Assembly: GCA_963740215.1 (NCBI GenBank)
Contig: CAVUDJ010000008.1
Coordinates: forward strand, 372,001 to 436,000
Origin: CAVVAL01 sp963740215
GTDB taxonomy: Bacteria; Actinomycetota; Actinomycetes; Mycobacteriales; Cryptosporangiaceae
DNA: 64,000 nt
Reading direction: 5' to 3'
The notes under the pieces are model-generated. The model did not search any database. It had not been told where the DNA came from and was given only the letters and a program-made list of their open reading frames with translations. Shown piece after piece: positions 7,885-15,841 of the stretch. Each line of letters starts with the position of its first letter. The first letter of the stretch is position 1. Position numbers and translations under genes: made by a program.

Positions 7885-8709
7885 TCAAGCCACCGGGCTT
7901 TCCGCCGTCACGAAGTCGATCAACCGCTCCACCGCCCCGAGCAGCGGCGTGTCCAGGTCGGCGTAGGAGTCGACCGCGCCGAGCACCCGGCGCCACATGT
8001 CGTTCACGCCGGGCACGCCGAGAGCCGCACACACGCCCTCTTTCCACGGGACGCCGCGCGGCACGTCCGGCCAGGCCTTGATCCCCACCGACTCCGGCCG
8101 TACCGCCTGCCAGACGTCTACATAGGGATGACCCGTCACGAGGACGTGCGGATGCGTCACGCCGGCCACGATCCGGCTCTCCTTGCTGCCTGCGACGAGA
8201 TGGTCGACGAGCACACCGAGGCGCCGGCCGGGCCCGGGGGCGAACTCGCGGATCACCGCCGGCAGGTCGTCGATACCGTGCAGCGGCTCCACGACGACAC
8301 CTTCGATCCGCAGATCGTCTCCCCAGACACGCTCGACCAGCGCCGCGTCGTGCACACCCTCGACGTAGATCCGGCTGGCGCGGGCGATGCGCGCCTTGAC
8401 GCCGTCGAGCGCGATGGATCCGGATGCGGTACGCCGCCGCGTGGGCGCCGCGGCAACGGGCGAGGGGCGGGTCAGCGTCACGACCCGCCCCTCGAAGAGG
8501 AAGCCGGCCGGAGAGAGCGGGAACACCCGCTGCCTGCCGTGCCGGTCCTCCAACGTGACGGTGTCCTTGGCCACCGCCACCACTGCCCCGCAGAAACCGC
8601 TGCCCGCCTCCTCAACCACGAGGTCGAGATCGGCGGGCATCACGGGAACCGTCTTCTTTCGACGCCACTCGCCGGCGAGGACGTCGCTGCCATAGTCCAT
8701 GCTGTCCAC
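7885..8709 (-). CDS. DUF3097 domain-containing protein
   Basis: A 274-aa member of an actinobacterial family of unknown function. Recognisable family landmarks are the opening DYGSDVLAGEWRRKKTVPV, the VTLEDRHGRQRVFPLSPAGFL segment at about residues 50-70, and KARIARASRIYVEGVHDAAL near residue 107, which looks Toprim-like (a VEGxxD motif). That hints at a nucleic-acid enzyme, but no role is established. GTG at 8709 and ATG at 8700 are both possible starts. The C-terminal half contains a repeated VLVDH/VLVTGHPYVDVW pattern. It is alone on its strand, upstream of the NfeD gene by 78 bp. Confidence 0.85.
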   Translation of the reverse strand: MDSMDYGSDVLAGEWRRKKTVPVMPADLDLVVEEAGSGFCGAVVAVAKDTVTLEDRHGRQRVFPLSPAGFLFEGRVVTLTRPSPVAAAPTRRRTASGSIALDGVKARIARASRIYVEGVHDAALVERVWGDDLRIEGVVVEPLHGIDDLPAVIREFAPGPGRRLGVLVDHLVAGSKESRIVAGVTHPHVLVTGHPYVDVWQAVRPESVGIKAWPDVPRGVPWKEGVCAALGVPGVNDMWRRVLGAVDSYADLDTPLLGAVERLIDFVTAESPVA

Positions 8710-8788
8710 TGGCCGACCGTATCGGCCGTGCCCCCGAACGGACGGTCAGGCTCGCCGCATACCGGCAACTGGCGTGCCTGACCCCTCG

Positions 8789-8932
8789 TCAAGCAAAGAT
8801 GCTGACGCCGCCGGGGCCAACGAGCAGCCCGACGATGATGAGGACGATCCCCCACAGCATCTGGCCGCGTACCAGCGACACGATGCCAGCCACGACCAGA
8901 ACCACCGCGAGGATCCACAAGATGAATTCCAT
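8789..8932 (-). CDS. GPGG-motif small membrane protein
   Basis: A 47-aa protein with two hydrophobic helices (EFILWILAVVLVVAGIVSLV and MLWGIVLIIVGLLV) and the closing GPGGVSIFA that names the family. These tiny membrane proteins are widespread in actinomycetes and have no known role. The ATG at 8932 is chosen because it starts directly at the first helix; upstream in-frame codons give a non-hydrophobic extension. It is divergent from the following plus-strand gene with a gap of about 100 bp. Confidence 0.82.
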   Translation of the reverse strand: MEFILWILAVVLVVAGIVSLVRGQMLWGIVLIIVGLLVGPGGVSIFA

Positions 8933-9036
8933 GAAGAGGGTGTAGCCCGCAGGCCGCCGCTCGAAACGTGACGGCGGTAAGTACTCTGTGCAGGTGCGCG
9001 ACATGCCTCCAATCTCCAGTGTGGAGTCCGACACGG

Positions 9037-9801
9037 ATGGCTGAACCGGGCGAAGCCCCTTCCGCCGTCCTCGCCGCCTGGATGCGGTCGTGGCGGGCGG
9101 GCCACGTCTCCTACGACGAGGTCCTGGACGAGGTCGGAGCGGACAGCCAACTCGACTCGGATCGCATCGCCGCAGGTCTCGCCGCGTTCTCGCGGCTGGC
9201 GCCCGACGAGATCTGGCTCGTCCTCCCGGTTCCTGGCGACCCGCGCGGGCTTCCCGGGCCTGGCCCGTTCACCGACGCGGCGCTCATCTCGGGCGAGGGC
9301 GTGCTTTGTGGCGCTACTGGTCTTGTTCCGGACGTGTCCACCCATACCTCCGGTTCCGGAGATGTGTGGAGCAGCGTCACGTGGCACACGGTGCCGGTGC
9401 GGTCCAGCCCGCTCGTCGACCACGATCCTCTCTCGATCGCCCGTCGCGGCGCGCCCACCGTCGCCGAGGCCGACCACGACCTGCTCACCGCGCTGCACGC
9501 CGTCACCGACGTACTGCGGCGCCTCGACGTCGCCCGCTGGCGCCCCGAACTCGCCGCCGCCCTCACCGGCCTGCGCCGCGACGCCGCAGGCCCGGCGCTG
9601 CCGCCCGGCTACGACGCGCGCTGCACCAAGCTGGCCGCCCGCGCCGGCACCGTGAGCCGCATCGTGGCGCTCGCCGCCGTCGACGCACCGGGCGGCGCGG
9701 TGACCGCGTTCGAAGCCAGCGAGCGGGACGCCGCACTACGGCCACTCGCCACCGCCGCCCGGCGTGCTCACACGGCGGCGATCAACGCCCCGTTCCGCTG
9801 A
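9037..9801 (+). CDS. Conserved hypothetical protein, 254 aa
   Basis: I do not recognise a named domain. The protein is soluble, Ala/Arg-rich and without signal peptide or membrane segments. Its N-terminal half (LAAWMRSWRAGHVSYDEVLDE) and the later AAFSRLAPDEIWLVLPVPGDPRGLPGPG look like an ordered globular fold; the C-terminal third (LAARAGTVSRIVALAAVDAP) is helical. The ATG at 9037 follows GTGGAG at a slightly long spacing; an upstream GTG at 8968 is less likely because it reaches into the divergent promoter. Codon use is normal for the window, so it is probably a real lineage-specific gene. It ends 39 bp before the type-D palindrome pair. Confidence 0.7.
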   Translation: MAEPGEAPSAVLAAWMRSWRAGHVSYDEVLDEVGADSQLDSDRIAAGLAAFSRLAPDEIWLVLPVPGDPRGLPGPGPFTDAALISGEGVLCGATGLVPDVSTHTSGSGDVWSSVTWHTVPVRSSPLVDHDPLSIARRGAPTVAEADHDLLTALHAVTDVLRRLDVARWRPELAAALTGLRRDAAGPALPPGYDARCTKLAARAGTVSRIVALAAVDAPGGAVTAFEASERDAALRPLATAARRAHTAAINAPFR

Positions 9802-9840
9802 CGCCTGGCCCTACCGCCGCCCCACGCCGTCCGTGGTCCT

Positions 9841-9900
9841 ACGTCGGCATGCCGACATTGAGCGCCTCTGAGCGTGCTCAACGTCGGCATGCCGACATTG
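9841..9900. repeat. Family D paired palindrome, copy 1
   Basis: Two copies of ACGTCGGCATGCCGACATTG (9841-9860 and 9881-9900) exactly 40 bp apart, each built on the perfect palindrome GTCGGCATGCCGAC. The whole unit is also inverted about its centre (ATTGAGCGC...GCTCAAC). It lies between convergent genes. The second locus is 39611-39676. Confidence 0.85.
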
Positions 9901-9922
9901 GCCCAGAGCCGGAAGGTGACCC

Positions 9923-10918
9923 TCAGCGGGGGGCGCAGCAGCGGCCGGTGCCGCAGGTCGGGTTGGCGCCGAGCATGCTGAGCTGCCGTACCGGTGCAGT
10001 GGGGTCGAGTCGTTCGAGCACGAGCTCGCGGACCATCGCGACGAACCGCGGGTCCGTGCCCGGCGTCGCCGCCCGTGCGTACCCGAGGCCGAGTTTGGCG
10101 GCCGTCTCCGCCGCCTCGTTGTCGAGGTCCCAGATCACCTCGAGATGGTCGCTCACGAAGCCGATCGGGCTCACGACCACTTCGGTGACGCCGTCGGCGG
10201 CGAGCGTCTCCAGGTGGTCGTTGACGTCGGGTTCCAGCCACGGCACCTGCGGCGGGCCACTGCGACTCTGCCAGACGAGATCCCAGGCGAGGTCGGGTGC
10301 GGCGGCGGCAGCCACCAGCTCGGCGGTGGCCAGCAACTGCGCCCGGTAAAGGTCGCCGTCCGGGCCGGCGGCGGCGTTCATCGCCACCGGGATGCTGTGT
10401 GCGGTGAAGACCAGCCGCGGGTTGTCCATGGTGGTCCGGGCGGCGCGCACCGCGTCGGCGTGCGGCTCCACGAACCCGGGGTGGTCGAAGTAGTGCCGCA
10501 GCTTGTCGACGACCGGCGCGTCCGGGACCTGGCTACGAGCCGTCACGATGTCGTCCAGGTACTGCCGGCACCCCGAGTACGCGGCGTACGCGGACGTGGC
10601 GAACGCGAGCGCGTTGCGTACACCGTCGGCGCGCATCTGTTCGACCGCCTCGGCGACGTACGGGCGCCAGTTGCGGTTGCCCCAGTACACCGGCAGGTCG
10701 AGGCCGTGCGCGGCGAAGTCCTCGCGGATCGCGGCGAGCAGCCCGCGGTTCTGGGCGTTGATCGGCGAGACGCCGCCGAAGTGCTGGTAGTGCTCGGCCA
10801 CCTCCAGGAGCCGCTCGCGCGGCACACCCCGGCCGCGGACGACGTTCTCCAGGAATGGCATGACGTCGTCGGGCCCCTCGGGACCGCCGAACGAGAGCAG
10901 CAGCACGGCGTCGTACAT
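9923..10918 (-). CDS. hemH: Ferrochelatase (coproporphyrin-type, actinobacterial)
   Basis: A 331-aa class-II chelatase that inserts Fe(II) into coproporphyrin III (the actinobacterial route) or protoporphyrin IX. Landmarks are LLLSFGGPEGPDDV at the start, the catalytic His in FTAHSIPV near residue 182, and SPIGFVSDHLEVIWDLDNEA near residue 258. The tail NPTCGTGRCCAPR gives the clustered Cys residues of the [2Fe-2S] cluster found in actinobacterial ferrochelatases, together with the internal SGCRQYLDD Cys. The ATG at 10918 is taken rather than GTG at 10951, which would add an unrelated extension. It follows fabG-fabI, the same order as fabG1-inhA-hemZ in mycobacteria, but is separated from fabI by a type-A palindrome. 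Confidence 0.95.
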   Translation of the reverse strand: MYDAVLLLSFGGPEGPDDVMPFLENVVRGRGVPRERLLEVAEHYQHFGGVSPINAQNRGLLAAIREDFAAHGLDLPVYWGNRNWRPYVAEAVEQMRADGVRNALAFATSAYAAYSGCRQYLDDIVTARSQVPDAPVVDKLRHYFDHPGFVEPHADAVRAARTTMDNPRLVFTAHSIPVAMNAAAGPDGDLYRAQLLATAELVAAAAAPDLAWDLVWQSRSGPPQVPWLEPDVNDHLETLAADGVTEVVVSPIGFVSDHLEVIWDLDNEAAETAAKLGLGYARAATPGTDPRFVAMVRELVLERLDPTAPVRQLSMLGANPTCGTGRCCAPR

Positions 10919-10941
10919 GCGCCCATCCTGCCATCCGCATG

Positions 10942-10986
10942 GTGGTCGCACTTTTCCGGCGTATGGCGCGCGAAAAGTGCGACCAC
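10942..10986. repeat. Family A intergenic palindrome, copy 2
   Basis: Perfect 15-bp arms (10942-10956, GTGGTCGCACTTTTC, and 10972-10986) between fabI and hemH, which run in the same direction. The arms match copy 1 except one base. Sitting inside a co-directional unit, it would attenuate hemH expression or act as an RNA-stability element. Confidence 0.78.
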
Positions 10987-10993
10987 AGGGACG

Positions 10994-11758
10994 TCAGGCG
11001 CCGACCGCGTGGAAGCCGCCGTCGACGTGCACGATCTCGCCGCTCGTCGCCGGGAACCAGTCCGAGAGGAGGCTGGCGCATGCGCGCGCTGTCGGCTCCG
11101 GGTCGGTGAGGTCCCAGCCGAGCGGCGCCCGCTGCGTCCATGTCTCCTCGAACTGCTCGAAGCCCGGGATGCTCTTCGCGGCCATCGTGCGCAGCGGGCC
11201 TGCGGCGACCAGGTTGACCCGGATCTTCTTCGGCCCCAGCTCGCGAGCCAGGTACCGCGAGCACGACTCCAGGCCGGCCTTCGCGACGCCCATCCAGTCG
11301 TAGACCGGCCATGCCTGCGCCGCGTCGAAGGTGAGCCCCACGATCGACCCGCCCGGCCCCATCAGCGGCAACGCGGCCACCGCGAGCGACTTGAACGAGT
11401 ACGTGGACACCTGGAAGGCGGTGGCGACGTCCTCCCACGGCGCGGTGAGGAACCCGCCCCCGAGGGTGGACTGCGGAGCGAACCCGATCGAGTGAAGCAC
11501 CCCGTCGAGGCCGTCGACGTGCTCGCGCACCCGGTCGGCGAGCGAGTCGAGCTGCTCGGTGTTCGTGACGTCGAGCTCGATCACCGGCGCGGGTTCGGGC
11601 AGCCGCTTGGCGATGCGCTGCACCAGCGACATCCGGCCGAAGCCGGTGAGCACGACGGTCGCACCCTGTTCCTGGGCCACCTTGGCGACGTGGAACGCGA
11701 TCGACGCGTCCGTGATCACGCCGGTGATGAGCAGCCGCTTGCCTTCCAGCAGACCCAC
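10994..11758 (-). CDS. fabI: Enoyl-[acyl-carrier-protein] reductase, InhA type
   Basis: A 254-aa NADH-dependent SDR that reduces enoyl-ACP in type-II fatty-acid synthesis. It is InhA-like: GLLEGKRLLITGVITDASIA at the NAD site, SIGFAPQSTLGG, and YDWMGVAKAGLES supplying the Tyr-x6-Lys active-site pair. The C-terminal LTDPEPTARACASLLSDWFP and IVHVDGGFHAVGA complete the family pattern. It lies downstream of fabG with a 98-bp gap that contains a type-B palindrome. It would be the expected target of isoniazid- or triclosan-like inhibitors. Confidence 0.96.
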   Translation of the reverse strand: MGLLEGKRLLITGVITDASIAFHVAKVAQEQGATVVLTGFGRMSLVQRIAKRLPEPAPVIELDVTNTEQLDSLADRVREHVDGLDGVLHSIGFAPQSTLGGGFLTAPWEDVATAFQVSTYSFKSLAVAALPLMGPGGSIVGLTFDAAQAWPVYDWMGVAKAGLESCSRYLARELGPKKIRVNLVAAGPLRTMAAKSIPGFEQFEETWTQRAPLGWDLTDPEPTARACASLLSDWFPATSGEIVHVDGGFHAVGA

Positions 11759-11780
11759 AGAGTTCTCCTCGCTCGTTCAG

Positions 11781-11831
11781 TTTCGGACTTTTGAGGGTTC
11801 CGCGCCGTGCTCGACCCTCAAAAGTCCGAAA
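11781..11831. repeat. Family B intergenic palindrome, copy 1
   Basis: Perfect 18-bp arms (11781-11798, TTTCGGACTTTTGAGGGT, and 11814-11831) around a 15-nt loop. It lies between fabG and fabI inside an apparent operon, not between convergent genes. Copy 2 is at 13798-13855 and a degenerate copy at about 55758-55807. Confidence 0.82.
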
Positions 11832-11856
11832 GTCGGCGCGGGACGGACGGAGGCGC

Positions 11857-12564
11857 TCAGTGACCCATCCCGAGGCCGCCGTCGACGGGGATCACCGCGC
11901 CCGTGACGTACGCGGCCGCGTCGCTGGCCAGCCAAGTCACGACGCCGGCGATCTCGTCCACGCTCGCGTACCGGCCGAGCGGCACCGAGCTGAGGATCTC
12001 CTTCTTGCGGTTCTCGGGCAGCACGGCGGTCATGTCGGTGTCGACGAAACCGGGCGCCACGACGTTCGCCGTGATCGAGCGGGACCCCAACTCGCGCGCG
12101 ATCGACCGGGCCATGCCCACGAGGCCGGCCTTCGACGCGGCGTAGTTCACCTGGCCGGCGGAGCCGGAGAGGCCGACGACCGAGGAGATGAAGATGATGC
12201 GGCCGCGCTTGAGCGGGCGGATCATCTTGGACGCCGCCCGTTTCGCGACCCGGTACGAGCCGGTGAGGTTCGCGTCGACCACGCGGCTGAACTGGTCCTC
12301 GCTCATCCGCAGCAGCAGCGTGTCGTCGGTGATGCCGGCGTTGGCGACCAGGATCTCCACCGGACCGTGCTCGGCCTCGATCGCCGTGAACGCCGCGTCG
12401 ACATCGTCCATGGACGTGACGTCGCACTTCACCCCGAACAGCCCTTCCGGGACACCGCTTCCCCGGTGCGTCACGGCGACCTGGTCACCCTGCGCCGCGA
12501 ACGCCCGCGCGATCGCCAGGCCGATGCCCCGGTTACCCCCGGTGACGAGGACGCTGCGTCCCAC
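11857..12564 (-). CDS. fabG: 3-oxoacyl-[acyl-carrier-protein] reductase (FabG1/MabA type)
   Basis: A 235-aa NADPH-dependent SDR that reduces 3-oxoacyl-ACP. It has VLVTGGNRGIGLAIA (cofactor site), NAGITDDTLLLRM, and the catalytic Ser-Tyr-Lys in ISSVVGLSGSAG and NYAASKAG, closing with VDGGLGMGH. It is followed by fabI and hemH in the order known for mycobacterial fabG1-inhA-hemZ, so it belongs to the FAS-II unit. It is divergent from the quinone oxidoreductase gene, and the palindrome GTTACCCGTGGGTA lies in the gap between them, likely setting regulation of this operon. Confidence 0.95.
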   Translation of the reverse strand: MGRSVLVTGGNRGIGLAIARAFAAQGDQVAVTHRGSGVPEGLFGVKCDVTSMDDVDAAFTAIEAEHGPVEILVANAGITDDTLLLRMSEDQFSRVVDANLTGSYRVAKRAASKMIRPLKRGRIIFISSVVGLSGSAGQVNYAASKAGLVGMARSIARELGSRSITANVVAPGFVDTDMTAVLPENRKKEILSSVPLGRYASVDEIAGVVTWLASDAAAYVTGAVIPVDGGLGMGH

Positions 12565-12606
12565 GCCGTACCCCTCTCGTTGATCGCCTTGAGCCCGAGG
12601 CTATGG

Positions 12607-12620
12607 GTTACCCGTGGGTA
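12607..12620. promoter_or_regulatory. Operator candidate GTTACCCGTGGGTA
   Basis: Near-perfect palindrome in the 89-bp gap between the divergent fabG and quinone oxidoreductase starts. It differs by one base from the site at 2457-2470 ahead of the acyl-CoA dehydrogenase. One regulator could co-ordinate fatty-acid synthesis and oxidation. Confidence 0.5.
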
Positions 12621-12653
12621 TTCGATAGCGGATGGCCGCGTATGGTCGGTCAC

Positions 12654-13611
12654 ATGCGCGCTATCCAGATCACCGAGTTCGGCGGACCCGAGGTCCTCAC
12701 GTTCACCGAGCTGCCCGACCCGGTCGCCCCGGAAGGCTTCGAGCTCCTCGACGTGCTCGCGGCAGGCGTCAACTACGCCGACACGCACGCCATCGAGGAC
12801 TCCTACCTCGCGAAGCAGAAGCTGCCGATGGTGCCGGGCGCCGAGGTCGTCGGCGCCCGTCCCGACGGCTCCCGGGTGGTGGCGCTGCTGCTTGGCGGCG
12901 GCGCGTACGCACAGAAGGCGGTGGCACACCCGGCCGCGATGTTCCCGATCCCGGAGAAGGTCACCGACGGGCAGGCGCTCGCGCTGGTGCTCCAGGGTCT
13001 CACCGCGTGGAACCTCCTCAAGTTCAGCACGCGCGTGCAGCCGGGCGAGTCCGTCGTGGTGCACGCGGCGGCCGGCGGCGTCGGCACGCTCGCCGTGCAG
13101 CTCGCGAAGTCGTTCGGTGCGGGGCGCGTCATCGCGACGGCGTCCAGCGAGGAGAAGCGGCAGCTCGCGCTCGACCTCGGTGCCGACGTCGCGGTCGACC
13201 CCGCCAGCGACGACCTCACCGCCGCGCTCATCGAGGCGAACGGTGGCAAGAAGGTCGACGTCGTCCTGGAGATGGTCGGCGGCACGGTGTTCGACGCCAG
13301 CCTCGCCGCGCTGGCGCCGTTCGGGCGCCTCGCCACCTACGGCATGGCCAGCCGCGAGCAACCGACGCCGGTGGTGCCGGGCGCGCTGATCGGCACGTCG
13401 CGCGCCGTCATCGGCTTCTGGCTGACGCACTGCGCCGGCAAGCCGGCACATGTGGAACGAGCCGATGGCGGAGATGTTCGCCATGGTCGAGCGCGGCGAG
13501 CTGCGCCCGGTCGTGGGCGGCACCTACCCGCTGTCCGAGGCCCGCCAGGCGCTCGAAGACATCCGCGCCCGCAAGACCACCGGCAAGCTCGTCCTCGACC
13601 CCTCCAAGTAG
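12654..13611 (+). CDS. NADPH:quinone oxidoreductase / zinc-less MDR alcohol dehydrogenase, frameshifted
   Basis: From the ATG at 12654 (MRAIQITEFGGPEVLTF) the frame gives a quinone-oxidoreductase-type MDR protein with the NADPH motif VVHAAAGGVGTLAVQLAK near residue 130 and DVVLEMVGG near 205. After THCAGKPAH, at about 13455, homology continues in another frame (MWNEPMAEMFAMVERGELRP, then ARKTTGKLVLDPSK) to the TAG at 13609-13611. The span is 3n+1, so one extra base. Intact length would be about 318 aa. It is divergent from fabG and shares its operator candidate. Function, beyond NADPH-dependent reduction of quinones or enones, is unknown. Confidence 0.87.
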
Positions 13612-13797
13612 GCGGTTCGCCCGGGGCGCCGACGACCACGCCGACCGCCGCGCCGCAAGGACAGCACACGCCATTCGTAACTAGAAGAGCTCTGAAAGCT
13701 CTTGATCTAGCCTGGAGCCCGCCCAGGTGCCGCGATCGCAAGGCCGGAGCGACGCGTGCTGGGCCTGGGAATGCCGCAGGCGGGCCACGGCCCCCTC

Positions 13798-13855
13798 CAC
13801 TTTCGGACTTTTGAGGGTTCCGCATCGATTCAGAACCCTCAAAAGTCCGAAAGTG
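13798..13855. repeat. Family B intergenic palindrome, copy 2
   Basis: Perfect 23-bp arms (13798-13820 and 13833-13855; core TTTCGGACTTTTGAGGGTT) around a 12-nt loop, in the 311-bp gap between the convergent quinone oxidoreductase and VWA genes. I see nothing else recognisable in that gap. Confidence 0.85.
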
Positions 13856-13922
13856 GGCGGAGTGTCGCGGGCGGGCGGCGGCTCGCCGAGAACGCCGCGA
13901 GCGTGGTGCCTGGGCGGGCCGC

Positions 13923-14873
13923 CTACGGAAGGCGAGAGGTCCAGGCGAGGGACATGCAGGCGCCGGCGAATCCGAAGAGCAGGGCGATGCCGGCGAACCA
14001 CTGCGTGACCTCGCGTGGCGTCGTGCGGAACCCGACCGAGCTACCGAGGTCGCGGTAGACCTCCTTGAGTTCTTCCGCGGTGACGGCCTCGTAGAACTTG
14101 CCGTCGGTCTGGGTGGCGATCTTGGCCAGCGCGTCGCTGTCGACCGGCACGGGCGTACGGCTGCCGTTGAGGTCGACGATGCCTTCCTGCGTGCCGAAGG
14201 CGATGGTCGACACCGGCACGTTCGCCTCGGCGCACGCCTTGGCGCCTTCGTCGTTGGGACGACCGAACGTGGTGAACCCGTCCGACAGCAGCACGATCCG
14301 GGCGGGCGGCGGTCCGGCGGCGCCGTCAGCCGGCACGCTCTGAACGGCCTGCAGCGACGCGAACATGGCCTCGCCGATCGCGGTGGACTCCTGGAGCTGG
14401 AGCCGCTCGATGGCGTTCATGACCTGGCCGTGGTCCTTGGTGGGTGACACCGCGACCGTGGCGCTCTTGGCGAACGACACGAGCGACAGGTTGTAGGAGC
14501 GCGGCAGCTCCTCGACGAACAGCTTCGCCGCCTCCTTTGCCGCCTCGAACCGGCTCGGGTCGATGTCGGTGGCCTGCATGGACAGCGACACGTCGATCGC
14601 GAGCACGATCGTGGCCCGTTCGAGGGGCTCCTCGACCTCGGTGGACGGCTTCGCCATACCGGTGGCGAGGATCAGCAGGCAGAGCAGGAACGCGGTGGCG
14701 GCCACGTGCCGGCGCCAGCCGGGGCTCTTCGGCGCGATCGACTGCAGCAGCGCGACGTTGGTGAACCGCACCGCGTACGTCTTGCGGTGGAACTGCATGA
14801 ACACGTACGCGCCGGCGAGCAGCAGCACCAGCGGCACCAGCAGCAGCCACATCGGCTCGAGGAAACGGATCAT
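13923..14873 (-). CDS. VWA domain-containing membrane protein (BatA-like)
   Basis: A 316-aa protein with two N-terminal membrane helices (residues ~8-24 and ~58-72), a von Willebrand A domain with the MIDAS motif DVSLSMQATD near residue 90, and a C-terminal membrane helix (FAGIALLFGFAGACMSLAW). It overlaps the DUF58 gene upstream by 4 bp, in the order MoxR-DUF58-VWA. Such modules work as AAA+ chaperones with VWA partners, for example in envelope stress or metal insertion; the client is unknown. The same order (moxR1, DUF58, VWA) precedes fabG1-inhA in M. tuberculosis (recalled). Confidence 0.92.
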   Translation of the reverse strand: MIRFLEPMWLLLVPLVLLLAGAYVFMQFHRKTYAVRFTNVALLQSIAPKSPGWRRHVAATAFLLCLLILATGMAKPSTEVEEPLERATIVLAIDVSLSMQATDIDPSRFEAAKEAAKLFVEELPRSYNLSLVSFAKSATVAVSPTKDHGQVMNAIERLQLQESTAIGEAMFASLQAVQSVPADGAAGPPPARIVLLSDGFTTFGRPNDEGAKACAEANVPVSTIAFGTQEGIVDLNGSRTPVPVDSDALAKIATQTDGKFYEAVTAEELKEVYRDLGSSVGFRTTPREVTQWFAGIALLFGFAGACMSLAWTSRLP

Positions 14874-15841
14874 CGGGTCGTCCCCCTGCTTCGCCCTCGT
14901 CGCTGGGCGGCGACGAAACGAACGATGTCGAGCAGCCAGTCGGAGTCGGTGCGCAGCCGCAGATGTGCGGCGCCAGCGCGGCGCATGGCCGCGTCGATCG
15001 CCGCTCGCTGCTGCGCGGCCGCCTTCGCATACGCGTCGCGCAACTTCTTGTTACCAGTCTGCACCTCGTGCAACCGGCCCGTCTCGGGGTCGACGAGGGT
15101 GAGCACACCGACCACGGGAAGCGACAGCTCGCGCGGGTCGACGATCTCGATGGCGAGCACGTCGTGGCGTACCGCGAGCTTGCGCATCGGCCGTTCCCAG
15201 TCGGGGTCGGCGAGGAAGTCGGAGATGACGACGGCCATGCCGCGGCGCCGCGGAGGGCGGTTGAGCAGGTCGACGGCGGCGGCCAGGTCGGTGGGGGCGC
15301 CCGGCTCGGCGCGCGGGGTCTGGATGATCCGGCGCATGAGGCCCTGCGCGTTGAGCCGTCCGGGCCGTGCGGGCATCCGGACGGTGCGCGGGCCGTTGGT
15401 GACGACCGCGCCAACGCGGTTGCCGCCGCGCACGGTGAGGTGCGTGATCGCGGCGGCGGCGGCCACGGCGAGGTCACGCTTCTCGCACTGTGCGGTGCCG
15501 AAGTCGAGGCTGGCGGAGAGGTCGAGGCAGATCCACGTCTCCAGCTCGCGGTCGGCGACGGTCTGCCGGACGTGCGGAACGGTGGTGCGGGCGGTGACCG
15601 GCCAGTCCATACGGCGGACGTCGTCACCGGGGCGGTACTCGCGCGACTCCCCCGCCTCCGAGCCGGCTCCGGGAAGGAGGCCGAGGTAGTCGCCCTGGAG
15701 CAGCCCGTCGAGCTTGCGCGTGACGAGGAGTTGCAGGCGGTGCAGCACGACCTCGGCGCGGTCGCTGTCGAGCCGCGGCGGCGGACCACCGGGCGCGCCC
15801 GCCCGCCGGGCCGCGCCCACGATCGAGAGTTCCCGACTCAC
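14870..15841 (-). CDS. DUF58 domain-containing protein
   Basis: A 323-aa soluble protein. The DUF58 core is clear (DDVRRMDWPVTARTTVPHVR near residues 76-95), followed by a VWA-like strand with CLDLSASLDFG near residue 110, and VVISDFLADPDWERPM near residue 208. It is the middle gene of the MoxR-DUF58-VWA unit and overlaps both neighbours by 4 bp, so synthesis is coupled. Known relatives bind the MoxR ATPase and a VWA protein; the biochemical outcome is not established. Confidence 0.92.
   Translation of the reverse strand: MSRELSIVGAARRAGAPGGPPPRLDSDRAEVVLHRLQLLVTRKLDGLLQGDYLGLLPGAGSEAGESREYRPGDDVRRMDWPVTARTTVPHVRQTVADRELETWICLDLSASLDFGTAQCEKRDLAVAAAAAITHLTVRGGNRVGAVVTNGPRTVRMPARPGRLNAQGLMRRIIQTPRAEPGAPTDLAAAVDLLNRPPRRRGMAVVISDFLADPDWERPMRKLAVRHDVLAIEIVDPRELSLPVVGVLTLVDPETGRLHEVQTGNKKLRDAYAKAAAQQRAAIDAAMRRAGAAHLRLRTDSDWLLDIVRFVAAQRRGRSRGTTR

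Noticed and set aside
10145..11794. A 549-codon plus-strand frame across hemH and fabI
   Set aside because: It is the antisense of two strongly conserved enzymes and shows no domain.
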